Below are positions 35,199-44,704 of a DNA stretch of 64,000 bases, piece by piece (within the stretch, counting starts at the first letter, position 1; every line of letters begins with the position of its first letter). This DNA comes from Fischerella sp. CENA71. Lineage in GTDB: Bacteria; Cyanobacteriota; Cyanobacteriia; Cyanobacteriales; Nostocaceae. A program made the position numbers and the translations under genes. Under the pieces are notes generated by a model. That model saw only the letters and a list, made by a program, of their open reading frames with translations, was not told the origin of the DNA and did not search any database. The stretch spans positions 34,696-98,695 of the forward strand of contig JANBVI010000011.1 of assembly GCA_024239075.1 (NCBI GenBank), given 5' to 3'.

Positions 35199-36347
35199 AT
35201 GTATTCACAATTAAAACAACCAGTGATCTCTAATTTAGATGCCTATCAAGTCCACTCAGAACGAGGTTTTTTACCGAAAGAAGATCCACTTGAAAGATTA
35301 CCAAGTAAATTTGAAGTCATAGAAAATATCGCTGCAAACTTGTCTGCGCTTTTAATTACAGGTAAATACAGACATGTGATTAATAAAGTACACTTACCTG
35401 ATATTTCGCAATTAGAAACTGAACAGCAAATCAAGCGTGCATTTCTTCTCCTGTCAATCTTTGGTAATGCATATGTATGGGGTGGAGAAATCCCTGCAAC
35501 AGTAATTCCACATTCGCTTGCTATACCGTTGTGTAAGCTCGCAAACATACTTGATCGCCCGCCGATAGTTGCGCTCAGTTCGATGGTGTTGGACAACTGG
35601 AGAAGAATCGATAAAACTCAACCAATTGAATTAGATAATATTGCCCCACTCCAGCTTTTCCTTGGCGGAATTGATGAATATTGGTTTTACGCAACAGCAA
35701 TCGCCATTGAAGCCAAAGGAGCGCCTGCTCTGATATCGCTTGTAGAAGCACAAAAATTTGTCAGCCTCGATAATACGACACTAGTGACTATGCATTTGCA
35801 AAAAATTGTTGCGGTTATTGCGAGAATGCAGGCGATATTTAAAGAAATTACTCACAAATGTGACCCATACATTTTTTATCATCGTGTGCGTCCATTTGTT
35901 GCTAGCTGGCACGAACCGGGTGTAATTTATGAAGGAGTCAGCGATACTCCACAAATGTTTGTAGGAGGAAGTGCAGCACAAAGTTCGCTTCTCCAATCGT
36001 TGGATGCAGGGTTAGGAATCAAACACGACCGAGAAAAACACGAATCATATTTGCGGCAAATACGTATGTATATGCCCCTAGCACATCGCCGGTTTATTGA
36101 AGCGTTGGAGATGGGACCATCGATTCGAGAATTTGTACTCAACAATCAAGAAAATTATCCAATGTTACGCGAACATTACAACGAATGCGTGCAGGGAATC
36201 GAATATTTTAGAAAGCAGCATATAAAAATTGCTGTCAACTACATAACCAAGCAAGCACCGCAGAATAAACAAGGTACAGGTAGTACAAACTTTGCCCATT
36301 TCTTAAGAGAAGTTAAACAACAGACTACAGCACATTTAATTTCTTGA
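35199..36347 (+). CDS. Indoleamine 2,3-dioxygenase (IDO)-family heme enzyme
   Basis: The 382-aa protein aligns by eye with human IDO1 in its conserved heme region: FYHRVRPFVASW (with Phe226 and Arg231 in the same places as in the human enzyme), VIYEGVSDTPQMFVGGSAAQSS, and RMYMPLAHRRFIEAL, whose His296 should be the proximal heme ligand. IREFVLNN and a late helical tail also fit. IDO cleaves the indole ring of tryptophan to give N-formylkynurenine. IDO-type rather than TDO-type enzymes are rare in bacteria. Its place among a formamidase-like hydrolase, a halogenase and a methyltransferase suggests a dedicated secondary-metabolite role. Confidence 0.85.
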   Translation: MYSQLKQPVISNLDAYQVHSERGFLPKEDPLERLPSKFEVIENIAANLSALLITGKYRHVINKVHLPDISQLETEQQIKRAFLLLSIFGNAYVWGGEIPATVIPHSLAIPLCKLANILDRPPIVALSSMVLDNWRRIDKTQPIELDNIAPLQLFLGGIDEYWFYATAIAIEAKGAPALISLVEAQKFVSLDNTTLVTMHLQKIVAVIARMQAIFKEITHKCDPYIFYHRVRPFVASWHEPGVIYEGVSDTPQMFVGGSAAQSSLLQSLDAGLGIKHDREKHESYLRQIRMYMPLAHRRFIEALEMGPSIREFVLNNQENYPMLREHYNECVQGIEYFRKQHIKIAVNYITKQAPQNKQGTGSTNFAHFLREVKQQTTAHLIS

Positions 36348-36456
36348 TTGGTGTACCGTCATTTTTCTAGCTAATTATTATTTGGAAGTGCCTGGTACGA
36401 TAACCAACGCATTCAACACATTTATTTTTTATTTTCTTCAGTGTAAAAGATTGATC

Positions 36457-37215
36457 ATGACAATGTTTGCAGGAAAAGTTGCGATCATCACAGGCGGTAG
36501 TTCGGGTATCGGGCGGGCAAGTGCGATCGCATTTGCAAAAGAAGGAGCTAAAGTTGTTGTCGCCAGCCGACGCATTCAGGAGAGTGAAGAAACTGTCGAA
36601 CTAATTCGGAATGCTGGAGGTGAAGGGTTTTTCGTGAAAACTGATGTATCTCAAGAAGCTGATGTAAAAACAATGGTTGAAAAAACCATTGAAATCTATG
36701 GTCGGCTTGATTATGGATTCAATAATGCAGGTATCGATCAAATTCCCACGCCACTACCCGAACAAACCGAAGAAACATTTGATCAACTAATCAATATTAA
36801 TCTCAAAGGCGTGTGGCTGGCAATGAAATACGAAATTCCCCAGATGTTGAAAACAGGTGGGGGCGCAATTGTCAACACTGCATCAATTGGTGGTTTGATC
36901 GGATTTCCGGGAATCCCGATTTATATAGCGAGTAAACATGCAGTTTTAGGGTTAACAAAAGCAGCTGCGATCGAATATGCCAAGTCGGGGATTCGCATTA
37001 ATGCAATTAGCCCTGGAACAGTTATCACCGATTTGTTTGAGCGTTCTCTTGGGAAAGATCCACAAATGAAAGAACAGATCATGGCTATGCATCCTATCGG
37101 GCGTGCAGGAACACCCGAAGAAATTGCAAGTGCAGTCCTGTGGCTTTGCTCAGAAGGTGCAGGATTTACCATCGGACAGTCATTGACAGTTGATGGTGGA
37201 TTCACGGTGCAGTGA
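36457..37215 (+). CDS. SDR oxidoreductase of the tryptophan-type cluster
   Basis: The protein (252 aa from ATG 36457, MTMFAGKVAI) has TGGSSGIGR, VASRR in the cofactor-specificity loop (favouring NADPH), NNAGID, a catalytic Ser in NTASIGG and YIASKHA. The C-terminus GFTIGQSLTVDGGF is of the FabG/glucose 1-dehydrogenase type. The frame is open to 36382, but the added N-terminus is not SDR-like. It lies 110 bp after the dioxygenase in the same direction, so it may reduce or oxidise a cluster intermediate. The substrate is unknown. Confidence 0.8.
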   Translation: MTMFAGKVAIITGGSSGIGRASAIAFAKEGAKVVVASRRIQESEETVELIRNAGGEGFFVKTDVSQEADVKTMVEKTIEIYGRLDYGFNNAGIDQIPTPLPEQTEETFDQLININLKGVWLAMKYEIPQMLKTGGGAIVNTASIGGLIGFPGIPIYIASKHAVLGLTKAAAIEYAKSGIRINAISPGTVITDLFERSLGKDPQMKEQIMAMHPIGRAGTPEEIASAVLWLCSEGAGFTIGQSLTVDGGFTVQ

Positions 37216-37391
37216 CCAAATAATTCGTAATTAAAGCCAAAAATTTCAACTAATAATTGGAGCAAAGCTACTTGACAACTTCTAAGGAATTAATATTAGA
37301 ACCTAAAGGTTCACTGAGGATTTGCATTCTTTAGTTTTGTGTGAAAACCCACTTGGTTTAACTTTACAAGTTCACTAATACAAATTGAAAA

Positions 37392-37817
37392 ATGGTAGAT
37401 GATACTATGTCGAATCAAAACATCATGGCAAGTTTATCAGAAGTAACTCAAAAAACTATAGAAAATCATTACGCAGCAATTCATGCCCTTGATTTAGATG
37501 CATGGGTAGCGACGTTTGCTCAAGATGGTCAGAGCTACGATCCTGTTGGTACTCCATCGATTCAAGGACATGCTGCATTAGCTCAATTTTTTCAAAAAAT
37601 GTTTGGTCAATTTCAAAATGTCGAAGTCATTAAAGAAAGTATGTTTGTGGTAGGGAATCAAGCAGCAGTTAAATGGTCTGGTGCTGGTGTTACCAAGAGT
37701 GGTCGTCAGTTTCAATGTGAAGGAATTGACGTTTTCCACATTAATGATTCAGGAAAAATCCAAACTTTATTAGCATATTGGAATCCAGAAACATTAAAAA
37801 AACAATTGCAAAGTTAA
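37392..37817 (+). CDS. SnoaL/NTF2-like protein
   Basis: The 141-aa protein fits the cone-shaped NTF2-like fold: an N-terminal helix (TIENHYAAIHALDLDAWVATF), DPVGTPSIQGHAALAQFFQ and a strand pattern ending in DVFHINDSGKIQTLLAYW. Members serve as small cyclases, isomerases or ligand-binding proteins in antibiotic pathways, or as stress proteins. A second ATG occurs 18 bp in. It is co-directional with the dioxygenase and SDR genes, so a cluster role is plausible but not shown. Confidence 0.75.
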   Translation: MVDDTMSNQNIMASLSEVTQKTIENHYAAIHALDLDAWVATFAQDGQSYDPVGTPSIQGHAALAQFFQKMFGQFQNVEVIKESMFVVGNQAAVKWSGAGVTKSGRQFQCEGIDVFHINDSGKIQTLLAYWNPETLKKQLQS

Positions 37818-37839
37818 TTCTTTATCAGCCCTTCGGGTA

Positions 37840-38030
37840 AGGTAGAAGGCAGGAGACAGAAGGTAAGAAAAGTTTTAAGGTATGCCTTTTTACCTTGCCC
37901 ACTTGGGTTCAAGACCCCCAGCAAATCGAAAATTTGGTGGTCTACAATTACTGGGGGTCTGTAGACGCGAAGTGATCCCCCCCCTGTAATTGATTCCTTC
38001 TGCCCTCTGCCTCCTGCCTTTTTTCAATGG
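37840..38030. repeat. Inverted repeat block of TTCTGCC/GGCAGAAG-type heptads
   Basis: A G-rich arm with AAGGCAGGAGACAGAAGG (about 37846-37863) faces a C-rich arm ending TCTGCCTCCTGCCTT (about 38000-38020). Inside is a smaller pair around CCCCCAGCAAATC and ACTGGGGGTCTG. It is a typical Nostocales dispersed element, inserted between two cluster genes. Confidence 0.6.
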
Positions 38031-38066
38031 CGTTAAGTTCTTAATCATGAATTAGGAATTAAATTA

Positions 38067-38384
38067 ATGGCTTGGTTTTTTTTATTTCTGGCAATTGCTT
38101 GTGAAATTTTTGGAACAACTTCTCTAAAGCTGGCAAATGTCTTTTCACAACCCATTTACTTAATGGGTGCAGTTGTCGGCTATCCTCTAGCATTTAGCTT
38201 CTTTGGATTTTCTCTGAAAAAGATTGAAGTTAGTGTTGGGTATGCTATCTGGTCTGGAATAGGAATAATTGGAACATCCTTATTGGGTTCAATTATCTTT
38301 CAAGAAAATTTCAGACCGACTAAAGCTTTATTTATTGGCTTAATTTTTGTGGGAGTAATTGGATTAAATCTAATTGAATCTTAG
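38067..38384 (+). CDS. SMR/EmrE-type small multidrug transporter
   Basis: The 105-aa protein has four hydrophobic helices and the SMR signature LAIACEIFGTTSLKLA, with the essential membrane-embedded Glu (about residue 13), plus VGYAIWSGIGIIGTS. SMR proteins export cationic, aromatic compounds or guanidinium by proton antiport, as homodimers or heterodimers. Only one gene is present, consistent with a homodimer. It lies between the NTF2-like and methyltransferase genes and may export the cluster's methylated, cationic product (inference). Confidence 0.85.
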   Translation: MAWFFLFLAIACEIFGTTSLKLANVFSQPIYLMGAVVGYPLAFSFFGFSLKKIEVSVGYAIWSGIGIIGTSLLGSIIFQENFRPTKALFIGLIFVGVIGLNLIES

Positions 38385-38442
38385 GAAATGAACGCTAAGG
38401 ATCTTTGGACACCACCTCATAATTTATAGAAGTATTAGGAAA

Positions 38443-39282
38443 ATGGTTGCGACTTACCCTACAGAACTCGAAATCAAGATGTATGAAATCTATGATGCAG
38501 GCTACCAAGTTTTCCTTGAAAACTGGCAGGTCAATCGTCAGGTAGCCCTCGATTTCATGCAACAATACCTAAAACCGCAGCCCCCACAAGTAGCGGTGTT
38601 AAGTGTAGGGGCTGGACCAGGTGATTTTGATATACAAGTAATACGTACTCTCAAGCAGCAACTACCAAAAGAATTAACACTTCGTTACGTGGCTGTTGAG
38701 CCAAATCATCTACATCGGCAGCGCTATGAGCAAAAAATCAATGTACCAGAATTTGCTGATGTTGACTTGAAGGTTTACCCGAAAAAAATTGACGAGTTTC
38801 AGACAGATGAAAAATTCGATATCGTTCACTATACCCACTCGATGTATCACATGCCTGGTCAAGAGAAGCGGCTTGTGCAAGAGGCAATGGAGATGCTTAA
38901 AAATGATGGCTTTTTGATCATCACTCTTGATACTATCGACGCGGTGATATTTGACACCATCTTCAAGCATACTGCTCTCACAGGACAAGGCTTTACAGAA
39001 ATGCTGCAAATGCAAGAAATGCAGGCGATAGTTGAAGGGCTTGGGTTGTCGTATAAATTAGAAAGTTATGCAGAATATATCGATGTTCAGCTTTGTTTTG
39101 AAGAAAATTCCTCTGCGGGGAAAGTACTGATGGATTTCTTCTGTCAAGCTGACTCAAGTCAACTTTCACCTGAACAACGCGAAGAAATTTTACAGATATT
39201 AGCATCCGAAGTAATTGAACAGGACGGACGTAAACTAGTACCTATGCCTGCGGCGACGATGGTTATTCCTAAACAAGGATAA
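38443..39282 (+). CDS. Histamine N-methyltransferase-like SAM enzyme
   Basis: The 279-aa protein has a class I SAM-binding motif (VAVLSVGAGPGDFDIQVI) near residue 50, an acidic motif (RYVAVEPNHLH) and FDIVHYTHSMYHM. This resembles the layout of histamine N-methyltransferase, whose SIGGGAGEIDLQI and FIHMIQMLYYV segments sit at equal positions. HNMT-like enzymes methylate small amines such as imidazole or indole side chains. It follows the SMR gene by 58 bp and probably shares its transcript. The substrate is unknown; an O- or C-methyltransferase cannot be excluded. Confidence 0.75.
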   Translation: MVATYPTELEIKMYEIYDAGYQVFLENWQVNRQVALDFMQQYLKPQPPQVAVLSVGAGPGDFDIQVIRTLKQQLPKELTLRYVAVEPNHLHRQRYEQKINVPEFADVDLKVYPKKIDEFQTDEKFDIVHYTHSMYHMPGQEKRLVQEAMEMLKNDGFLIITLDTIDAVIFDTIFKHTALTGQGFTEMLQMQEMQAIVEGLGLSYKLESYAEYIDVQLCFEENSSAGKVLMDFFCQADSSQLSPEQREEILQILASEVIEQDGRKLVPMPAATMVIPKQG

Positions 39283-40228
39283 AAGTAGCGCTGCGATGTA
39301 GAAGTTGAAGGTTAGAGGATTAAATAAATCCTCATAAAGTGAGTGGAGAACTGACTCTTTTGCGTGGAGTCTGTCTCACCGTCCCCACGTAAAAGAGTCC
39401 CAGACTCCGGTTATGTTGGCAGTCAGTAATGAACCCAACAGATGCAGACCAGACTCCATGAAACAATCCCAACCTGATAGTCGAAATCGAGGTATGACTA
39501 GGGGTTCAAGCTTGATTAGGCATGTCGCAGAGTAATTCATGCCCAGCTCTATTTCTGACTTTCACCTCGCAGGTATAGTCGATTAGTCTTGTTAACTTGT
39601 CGCGTTTTTTATTAAGCCTGCTTCATCCTAGTACATGGAAGACCTCGTCACTATTGACGAATTGAATAAACCAGAGAAGGTGCTTTCTCGTTTTTTGTGT
39701 CACATCAGGTGGCACCAAAACTCTCCGTCCAAGGATTGGACCTTGCTGAATCAGGGTATGAATTATCATTCTGTAGATGCTTCTGCGGCTACTCTACGAG
39801 AAGGGCTGCGTCCTACGGTGCAGGGTGCGTAACGTAGACGCGAAGCCGCTTCCCGTAATCCTTCGGAGAACCCGCAGGGTAGGGTGGTGAAGCGTTCGCG
39901 AAGCGTGCCGGAGGCTTTAGAATCCTGGTAGATGCTCAATACTGCTCGGATAAGACAAATCGATTGACATTTAAACCCACCAGAGACGCGCCATAGCGCG
40001 TCTCTACATGGCCCAAATTATGACGAAAAATCCTTAACCGAGAAATATTGGGTAGATGCTACCCTACCCTTACGGGAAGACACTTCGTGTCTACATTTCG
40101 CTTCGCTGCATACCCTGCACCGAAGGCTTACGCCTACAGCATTACAAAACCAGATTCATACTTAAAATCAGCAACGCCAAGGATTGAGCTAACACATCAT
40201 CAATATTTTTTGAGGTAAAAATTAGATC
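39283..40228. repeat. Repeat-rich intergenic ahead of halogenase
   Basis: This 946-bp gap holds several dispersed repeats. A block at 39552-39581 nearly matches 703-732. GC-rich sequence lies at 39780-39920, of the kind that recurs in Nostoc genomes. A perfect 10-bp stem, AGAGACGCGC with a CATA loop (39982-40005), follows. A roughly 60-codon frame up to about 39535 shows no recognisable family. The halogenase promoter is probably near 40150-40210. Confidence 0.5.
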
Positions 40229-41857
40229 ATGTTGAGACAAAACACAACAAATGTCGTAATCGTTGGTGGCGGTACTGCTGGTTGGATGACTGCGTCATAT
40301 TTAAGCAAAGCCCTAAAGAGAAATGTTTCTATTACTCTAATTGAGTCATCTAATATTACAAAAATTGGAGTTGGTGAGGCTACTTTTAGTAGTATCAAAT
40401 CGTTTTTCGATTTTCTTGGTTTACAAGAATATGAATGGATGCCAAAGTGTAATGCCACATATAAGATGGCAATAAAGTTTGTGAATTGGAATACAAAAAA
40501 AAGGCATTTCTTCCATCCTTTTGAAAAATTAGACATTGTAGATGGATTCAGTATCTCTGAATGGTGGATGAAACTAAAGAAACATAGTGAGCCATTTGAT
40601 TACTCTTGCTTTGCTGCACCAACACTGTGCGATTCGCAGAGATCCCCTCGATATCTTAATGGTGAAGTTTTTGATAGTAGGGTAAAACAATTATTCTCTG
40701 ATGAGCATTTTGCTGAGAAAAGATTGATCACACTTGCTGATGCAGAAGGACAGTACCCTTACGCATATCATTTTGACGCAAATTTGATTGCTAAGTTTTT
40801 AAAAGATTATGCGATGCAAAGAGGCGTAAAGCAGATTGTTGATGACGTTATAGACGTTAAATTAACAGAAGAAGGCAGTATAGACTGTGTTCATACAAAA
40901 GGAAACCGTAGCATCAGTGGAGACTTATTCGTAGACTGTACAGGTTTTCGTGGTCTACTCATCAATAAAGCCCTCGGTGAGCCATTTATTTCTTTTTCCA
41001 AGTCGCTGTTATGCGACAGCGCCATCGCTATGCAAGTACCAACTAATATTAAAAAAGATGGGATTAACCCTTACACCAAAGCAACAGCACTTTCGTCTGG
41101 TTGGGTATGGGAAATACCTTTATATGGTAGAAATGGTGCAGGCTATGTTTATTCCAGTGCTTTTATCTCTAAAGAAGATGCTGAACAGGAATTTAGGCAA
41201 CATCTAGGACCAGTTTGTGAGCATCAGCAAGCATCACATATCAAAATGAGGATTGGACGCAACAGAAACTCATGGGTGAAGAACTGTGTAGCGATTGGTC
41301 TTTCCAGTGGATTTGTCGAACCCTTGGAGTCTACTGGTATTTTCTTTATTCAACATGGAATTGAAGAATTAGTCAGTCATTTTCCAAGCAATTCATTTAA
41401 TCAGGAGTTAATCGAGAGCTACAATCAGGCGATCGCTAATTGCATAGATGGTGTTCGAGACTTTTTGATTCTCCACTACCATGCTAGCGATAGAGTCGAT
41501 ACACCCTTCTGGAAAGCAACCAAGTACGATATTCAGATTCCGGACGAACTATCTCAAAGATTTAAGTTGTGGAAAAAGAGATTACCTAATAAAAAGAATA
41601 TCAATCCCTATTTTCATGGCTTTGAGACTTACTCATATTCCGTAATGATGCTTGGTCTTAACCATATACCTGAAAACAGTTTACCTATTATGGAATATAT
41701 GGACGATGACAAGGCTATGGCTCAATTTCGTGCAATTAAGGAGAAAATCAATTTTTTAAATACTACATTGCCATCTCAGTATGACTATTTAACCTATGTT
41801 ATGAAATCTCAAGAGCAATCAGAGTATCTTAACGAAAACCTTCTAGACACTGTTTAG
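40229..41857 (+). CDS. Flavin-dependent tryptophan halogenase
   Basis: The 542-aa protein has the FAD motif VIVGGGTAGWMTASYL near residue 10. It also has the catalytic lysine at position 79 (ATYKMAIKF), as in PrnA/RebH, the class signature GWVWEIP (about residue 290), and the EPLESTG motif with the conserved Glu. These define tryptophan-type flavin-dependent halogenases, which use FADH2, O2 and chloride or bromide to halogenate an indole ring. GAGG lies upstream of ATG. No flavin reductase is encoded beside it, so FADH2 must come from elsewhere. Nearby IDO, hydrolase and methyltransferase genes suggest a halogenated tryptophan or kynurenine product; ring position cannot be told. Confidence 0.9.
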   Translation: MLRQNTTNVVIVGGGTAGWMTASYLSKALKRNVSITLIESSNITKIGVGEATFSSIKSFFDFLGLQEYEWMPKCNATYKMAIKFVNWNTKKRHFFHPFEKLDIVDGFSISEWWMKLKKHSEPFDYSCFAAPTLCDSQRSPRYLNGEVFDSRVKQLFSDEHFAEKRLITLADAEGQYPYAYHFDANLIAKFLKDYAMQRGVKQIVDDVIDVKLTEEGSIDCVHTKGNRSISGDLFVDCTGFRGLLINKALGEPFISFSKSLLCDSAIAMQVPTNIKKDGINPYTKATALSSGWVWEIPLYGRNGAGYVYSSAFISKEDAEQEFRQHLGPVCEHQQASHIKMRIGRNRNSWVKNCVAIGLSSGFVEPLESTGIFFIQHGIEELVSHFPSNSFNQELIESYNQAIANCIDGVRDFLILHYHASDRVDTPFWKATKYDIQIPDELSQRFKLWKKRLPNKKNINPYFHGFETYSYSVMMLGLNHIPENSLPIMEYMDDDKAMAQFRAIKEKINFLNTTLPSQYDYLTYVMKSQEQSEYLNENLLDTV

Positions 41858-42286
41858 TTTTAATCATTACGTTTGGGGTGATTTAATTTCATCCCTTTTC
41901 TTACGCGTAGAAATTTCTCAACTTATGATGTTGTTGTTGCTGTTAAAAAAGGTAAAATAGCCAAGTTTGAACCTAATGAAGTGAAGTAATAGTTTAGTAA
42001 CTACCTTGATACTAAGAACAGTTCACTAAAGCTATACATCTATGCAGCAAGCATCTTATCCTACAGTCATCCTGGGTGGTGGCTTTGCTGGACTATTTAC
42101 AGCTTTGCACTTAAGCCAGCAGAATTACTTTGATTCAATTAAAATAATTGAACTGGATCTGCATTGCCTACGATGCTTACGAACAGAAAATGAGCCGTCG
42201 TTGTAGTCAAGCAATGGCTAATTATGCTGTTACTGCTTCTGGTGAAGATATGTAGAATTAAGTTAAAGTATTACGTAAGCTAAAAG
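41858..42286 (+). pseudogene. Gene graveyard, including NDH-2-like N-terminal fragment (42042-42206)
   Basis: Three broken pieces lie here. A C-terminal-looking stretch ends near 41988 (residues STYDVVVAVKKGKIAKF). A 54-codon frame at 42042-42206 starts MQQASYPTVILGGGFAGLF, the dinucleotide-binding N-terminus of NDH-2-type NADH dehydrogenases, and then decays. A third piece ends at 42255 (AYEQKMSRRCSQAMANYAV) and I do not recognise it. None is intact. Confidence 0.6.
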
Positions 42287-44548
42287 TTACAATCTGCCAT
42301 TGCGGCTTTCCATTTGTAGTATTTTGTAATTTTGTGTGTCATGGTTTCGCCAACAGTATCCGGATCTCGGTGGCCACCCTTCTTTAGTCTGAGAAAAATA
42401 ACTGCTAGACTCATTTTTCTCCACAATCCCATTAACTACTAGACCTAAAACATTTTGACCGGATCGCTCTAATATCTCTTGAGCAGAATCGGCACTTTTT
42501 GAATCAATTACTCCAGGTCTAGCCACAAATAAAATCCCATCTGTCATTTTGCTGACAGTCAGAGCTTCAGCAGCGAGAAAGATTGGAGGAGCATCGATAA
42601 TAACAAAGTCATACTGAGATGAAAAATCCTCAACTAATGAAGCCATTCGCTTGGAATCAAGCAAAGCCAGTGGATTGGGAGGTCTAACTCCAGCAGGTAA
42701 GACATCAAGATTATCCATTACCTGACAAACAGTATTGTTGAATTGAGCCTGACCGACAAGTACCTCGCTTAAACCGGCTACATTGGTTAGCTGCCAGAGA
42801 TGATGCTGAGAAGAGGATCGCATATCTGCATCAATTAGTAAAACTTTACGCCCTAGTTGAGCGATCGCAGCCGCTAAATTTGCTGAAACTGTGGATTTGC
42901 CTTCTTTGGGAACTGCGCTAGTTACCAAAATAGTTTTTAGTACTTTATCTGAACTCAAAAATTTCAGATTAGCTTGAATCATCCGGTACATTTCGCTAGT
43001 TAAAGAGTGGGGCTGATCTCTAACAGCAATTTCTGGAGTAATTGATTCCAAATCACGATGACGGGAGCGAACTTTACTAGCAGACAACGGCACAACCCCT
43101 AGCAAAGTATATCCAAATACCTCCCTAACTTCCTTAAGTGTTTTTAGAGACCTATCTCTCAATTCTAAGAAAAGAACGCTACTAGTTGATAAAAAGGCAC
43201 CGAACATCACACCTAACACCAAAATGATAGGTTTTGCACCCACTACTGGCTTTTCAGGAAGTAAAGCATTAGCAATGATCCTGGCATTGGCCGTATTTTT
43301 ATTCTTGGCTACCTGTAATTCTTGAACCTTTTTCAGTAGAGTTTGATAGGTGGATTGGGCAACTTCAAGTCTCTGTTCTAGCTCGCGCTGATTTTGTACT
43401 AACTGGGGTATAATTTTTGTCCGACGTTCGTAGGCAGAGCGAGAATTATACAGAGAAGCCAGTTTTTGGGCTAAGGCAACGCGTTGTATTTCTGATTGCA
43501 GAAAATCTTTAATTAAGCTTTGTTTGAGTTCTCCAATCTGCAATAGCCCCGATGGAACTGTTGTTTGACTACCAACTGTTTGTGCAATTTGCTTTTGCAG
43601 GAGAGACTCTAAGTTAGCTTTCTTAGCTTCTAGATCGACAATCGTCGGGTTACTATCCACAAAACGGCTGCGCTGAAAGGCTAACTGTCGTTCTGTATCT
43701 TGCAGTTGTGTAAGAACTCCCTGGACAGCAGGCGACTGACTTAAGGCACTCACAGTGCTTGCTTGTTCGGAATTTAGGTCTACTTTCTGACGAAGCTCAT
43801 TGGTTTGGGCAGTTACCTGGTTCAATTCAGCCTTTAGATTATCAATTTGGCTGTCCAAATTTCCCATATTGGCAACGGCTGTCTTAGCTTCTTCTGATAG
43901 ATCAATAACATTATTCTTCTGTTTAAATATGCGTAGATCCACTTCTGCTTGGTGAACAGCAGCTTGAGTTTTAGGAAGCTGCATGGCCATAAATTGACGA
44001 GTTGATTCTGCCTCAGAGCGACTTGTGAGAATATCATTTTCTAAATAAAGATTCATTATTTTATTAACTACTGCCGCTGCTTCTTTGGGGTTACGGCTTT
44101 TATAAGTAATTTGTAAAACATCCGTGCCACCCACAATTTTTAGAGTCAGAGCTTTTTCAAACTCTTCAACTTTTAGGCGTTCACCTTTTTTGTTTTTGAG
44201 GTGTAGTTCGTTAATTGTCCTCTGCAACAAAGTAGGAGAAGATATAACTTCTATCTGACTGCTGATAGGATTTTGAGTTGATACTAGTGATCTCAAATCT
44301 CCTGTTTCTGCTCCTTCAGAATTACTTGGCAAGAGATTAGAACCAACTACGTTAAAAGAAGGACTTTTGAATAATAATTTTCCTTTTGCTTCATAAGAGG
44401 GTTTGATTAAGGTTGTGGATAAAGCGCTGAGGGTAACTGTAGCTACAAAAATACTAATAGCGGGTAACCACCGTCGCTTCAATGTTAAAAAATAATGACC
44501 AAGGTCTAAATCTATTGATTCTCTAGATTGCATAAACTTTTCCGACAT
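42287..44548 (-). CDS. Wzc-type BY-kinase/polysaccharide co-polymerase
   Basis: The 753-aa protein begins with a Wzz-type chain-length domain (first membrane helix about residues 30-52, long periplasmic coiled-coil, second helix about 433-455). It continues into a cytoplasmic BY-kinase with Walker A (SAVPKEGKSTVSANLAA), Walker A' (VLLIDADMR) and Walker B (FVIIDAPP). The C-terminal tail has only a few Tyr residues (SSYFSQ, SGYCW, NYKI), fewer than E. coli Wzc. It controls chain length and export of polysaccharide. It is the last gene of the minus-strand exopolysaccharide locus, 156 bp after the GH10 gene. Confidence 0.9.
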   Translation of the reverse strand: MSEKFMQSRESIDLDLGHYFLTLKRRWLPAISIFVATVTLSALSTTLIKPSYEAKGKLLFKSPSFNVVGSNLLPSNSEGAETGDLRSLVSTQNPISSQIEVISSPTLLQRTINELHLKNKKGERLKVEEFEKALTLKIVGGTDVLQITYKSRNPKEAAAVVNKIMNLYLENDILTSRSEAESTRQFMAMQLPKTQAAVHQAEVDLRIFKQKNNVIDLSEEAKTAVANMGNLDSQIDNLKAELNQVTAQTNELRQKVDLNSEQASTVSALSQSPAVQGVLTQLQDTERQLAFQRSRFVDSNPTIVDLEAKKANLESLLQKQIAQTVGSQTTVPSGLLQIGELKQSLIKDFLQSEIQRVALAQKLASLYNSRSAYERRTKIIPQLVQNQRELEQRLEVAQSTYQTLLKKVQELQVAKNKNTANARIIANALLPEKPVVGAKPIILVLGVMFGAFLSTSSVLFLELRDRSLKTLKEVREVFGYTLLGVVPLSASKVRSRHRDLESITPEIAVRDQPHSLTSEMYRMIQANLKFLSSDKVLKTILVTSAVPKEGKSTVSANLAAAIAQLGRKVLLIDADMRSSSQHHLWQLTNVAGLSEVLVGQAQFNNTVCQVMDNLDVLPAGVRPPNPLALLDSKRMASLVEDFSSQYDFVIIDAPPIFLAAEALTVSKMTDGILFVARPGVIDSKSADSAQEILERSGQNVLGLVVNGIVEKNESSSYFSQTKEGWPPRSGYCWRNHDTQNYKILQMESRNGRL

Positions 44549-44704
44549 AAATTTTTACAACAGCCGAATTTGAGCAAGAAAATAAATGTTTATTTACTGA
44601 GAGCAGATATAAAATACTATTATTTACATGACTGATAGATTTGACAATAATACTAGATTATTTAGATTGTCTAATTAGAGTTTCATTACCAGGCAGACAA
44701 AATT

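Noticed and set aside
39635-39832. 65-aa frame in the halogenase upstream gap
   Set aside because: It runs into a dispersed GC-rich repeat and does not look like a real protein.
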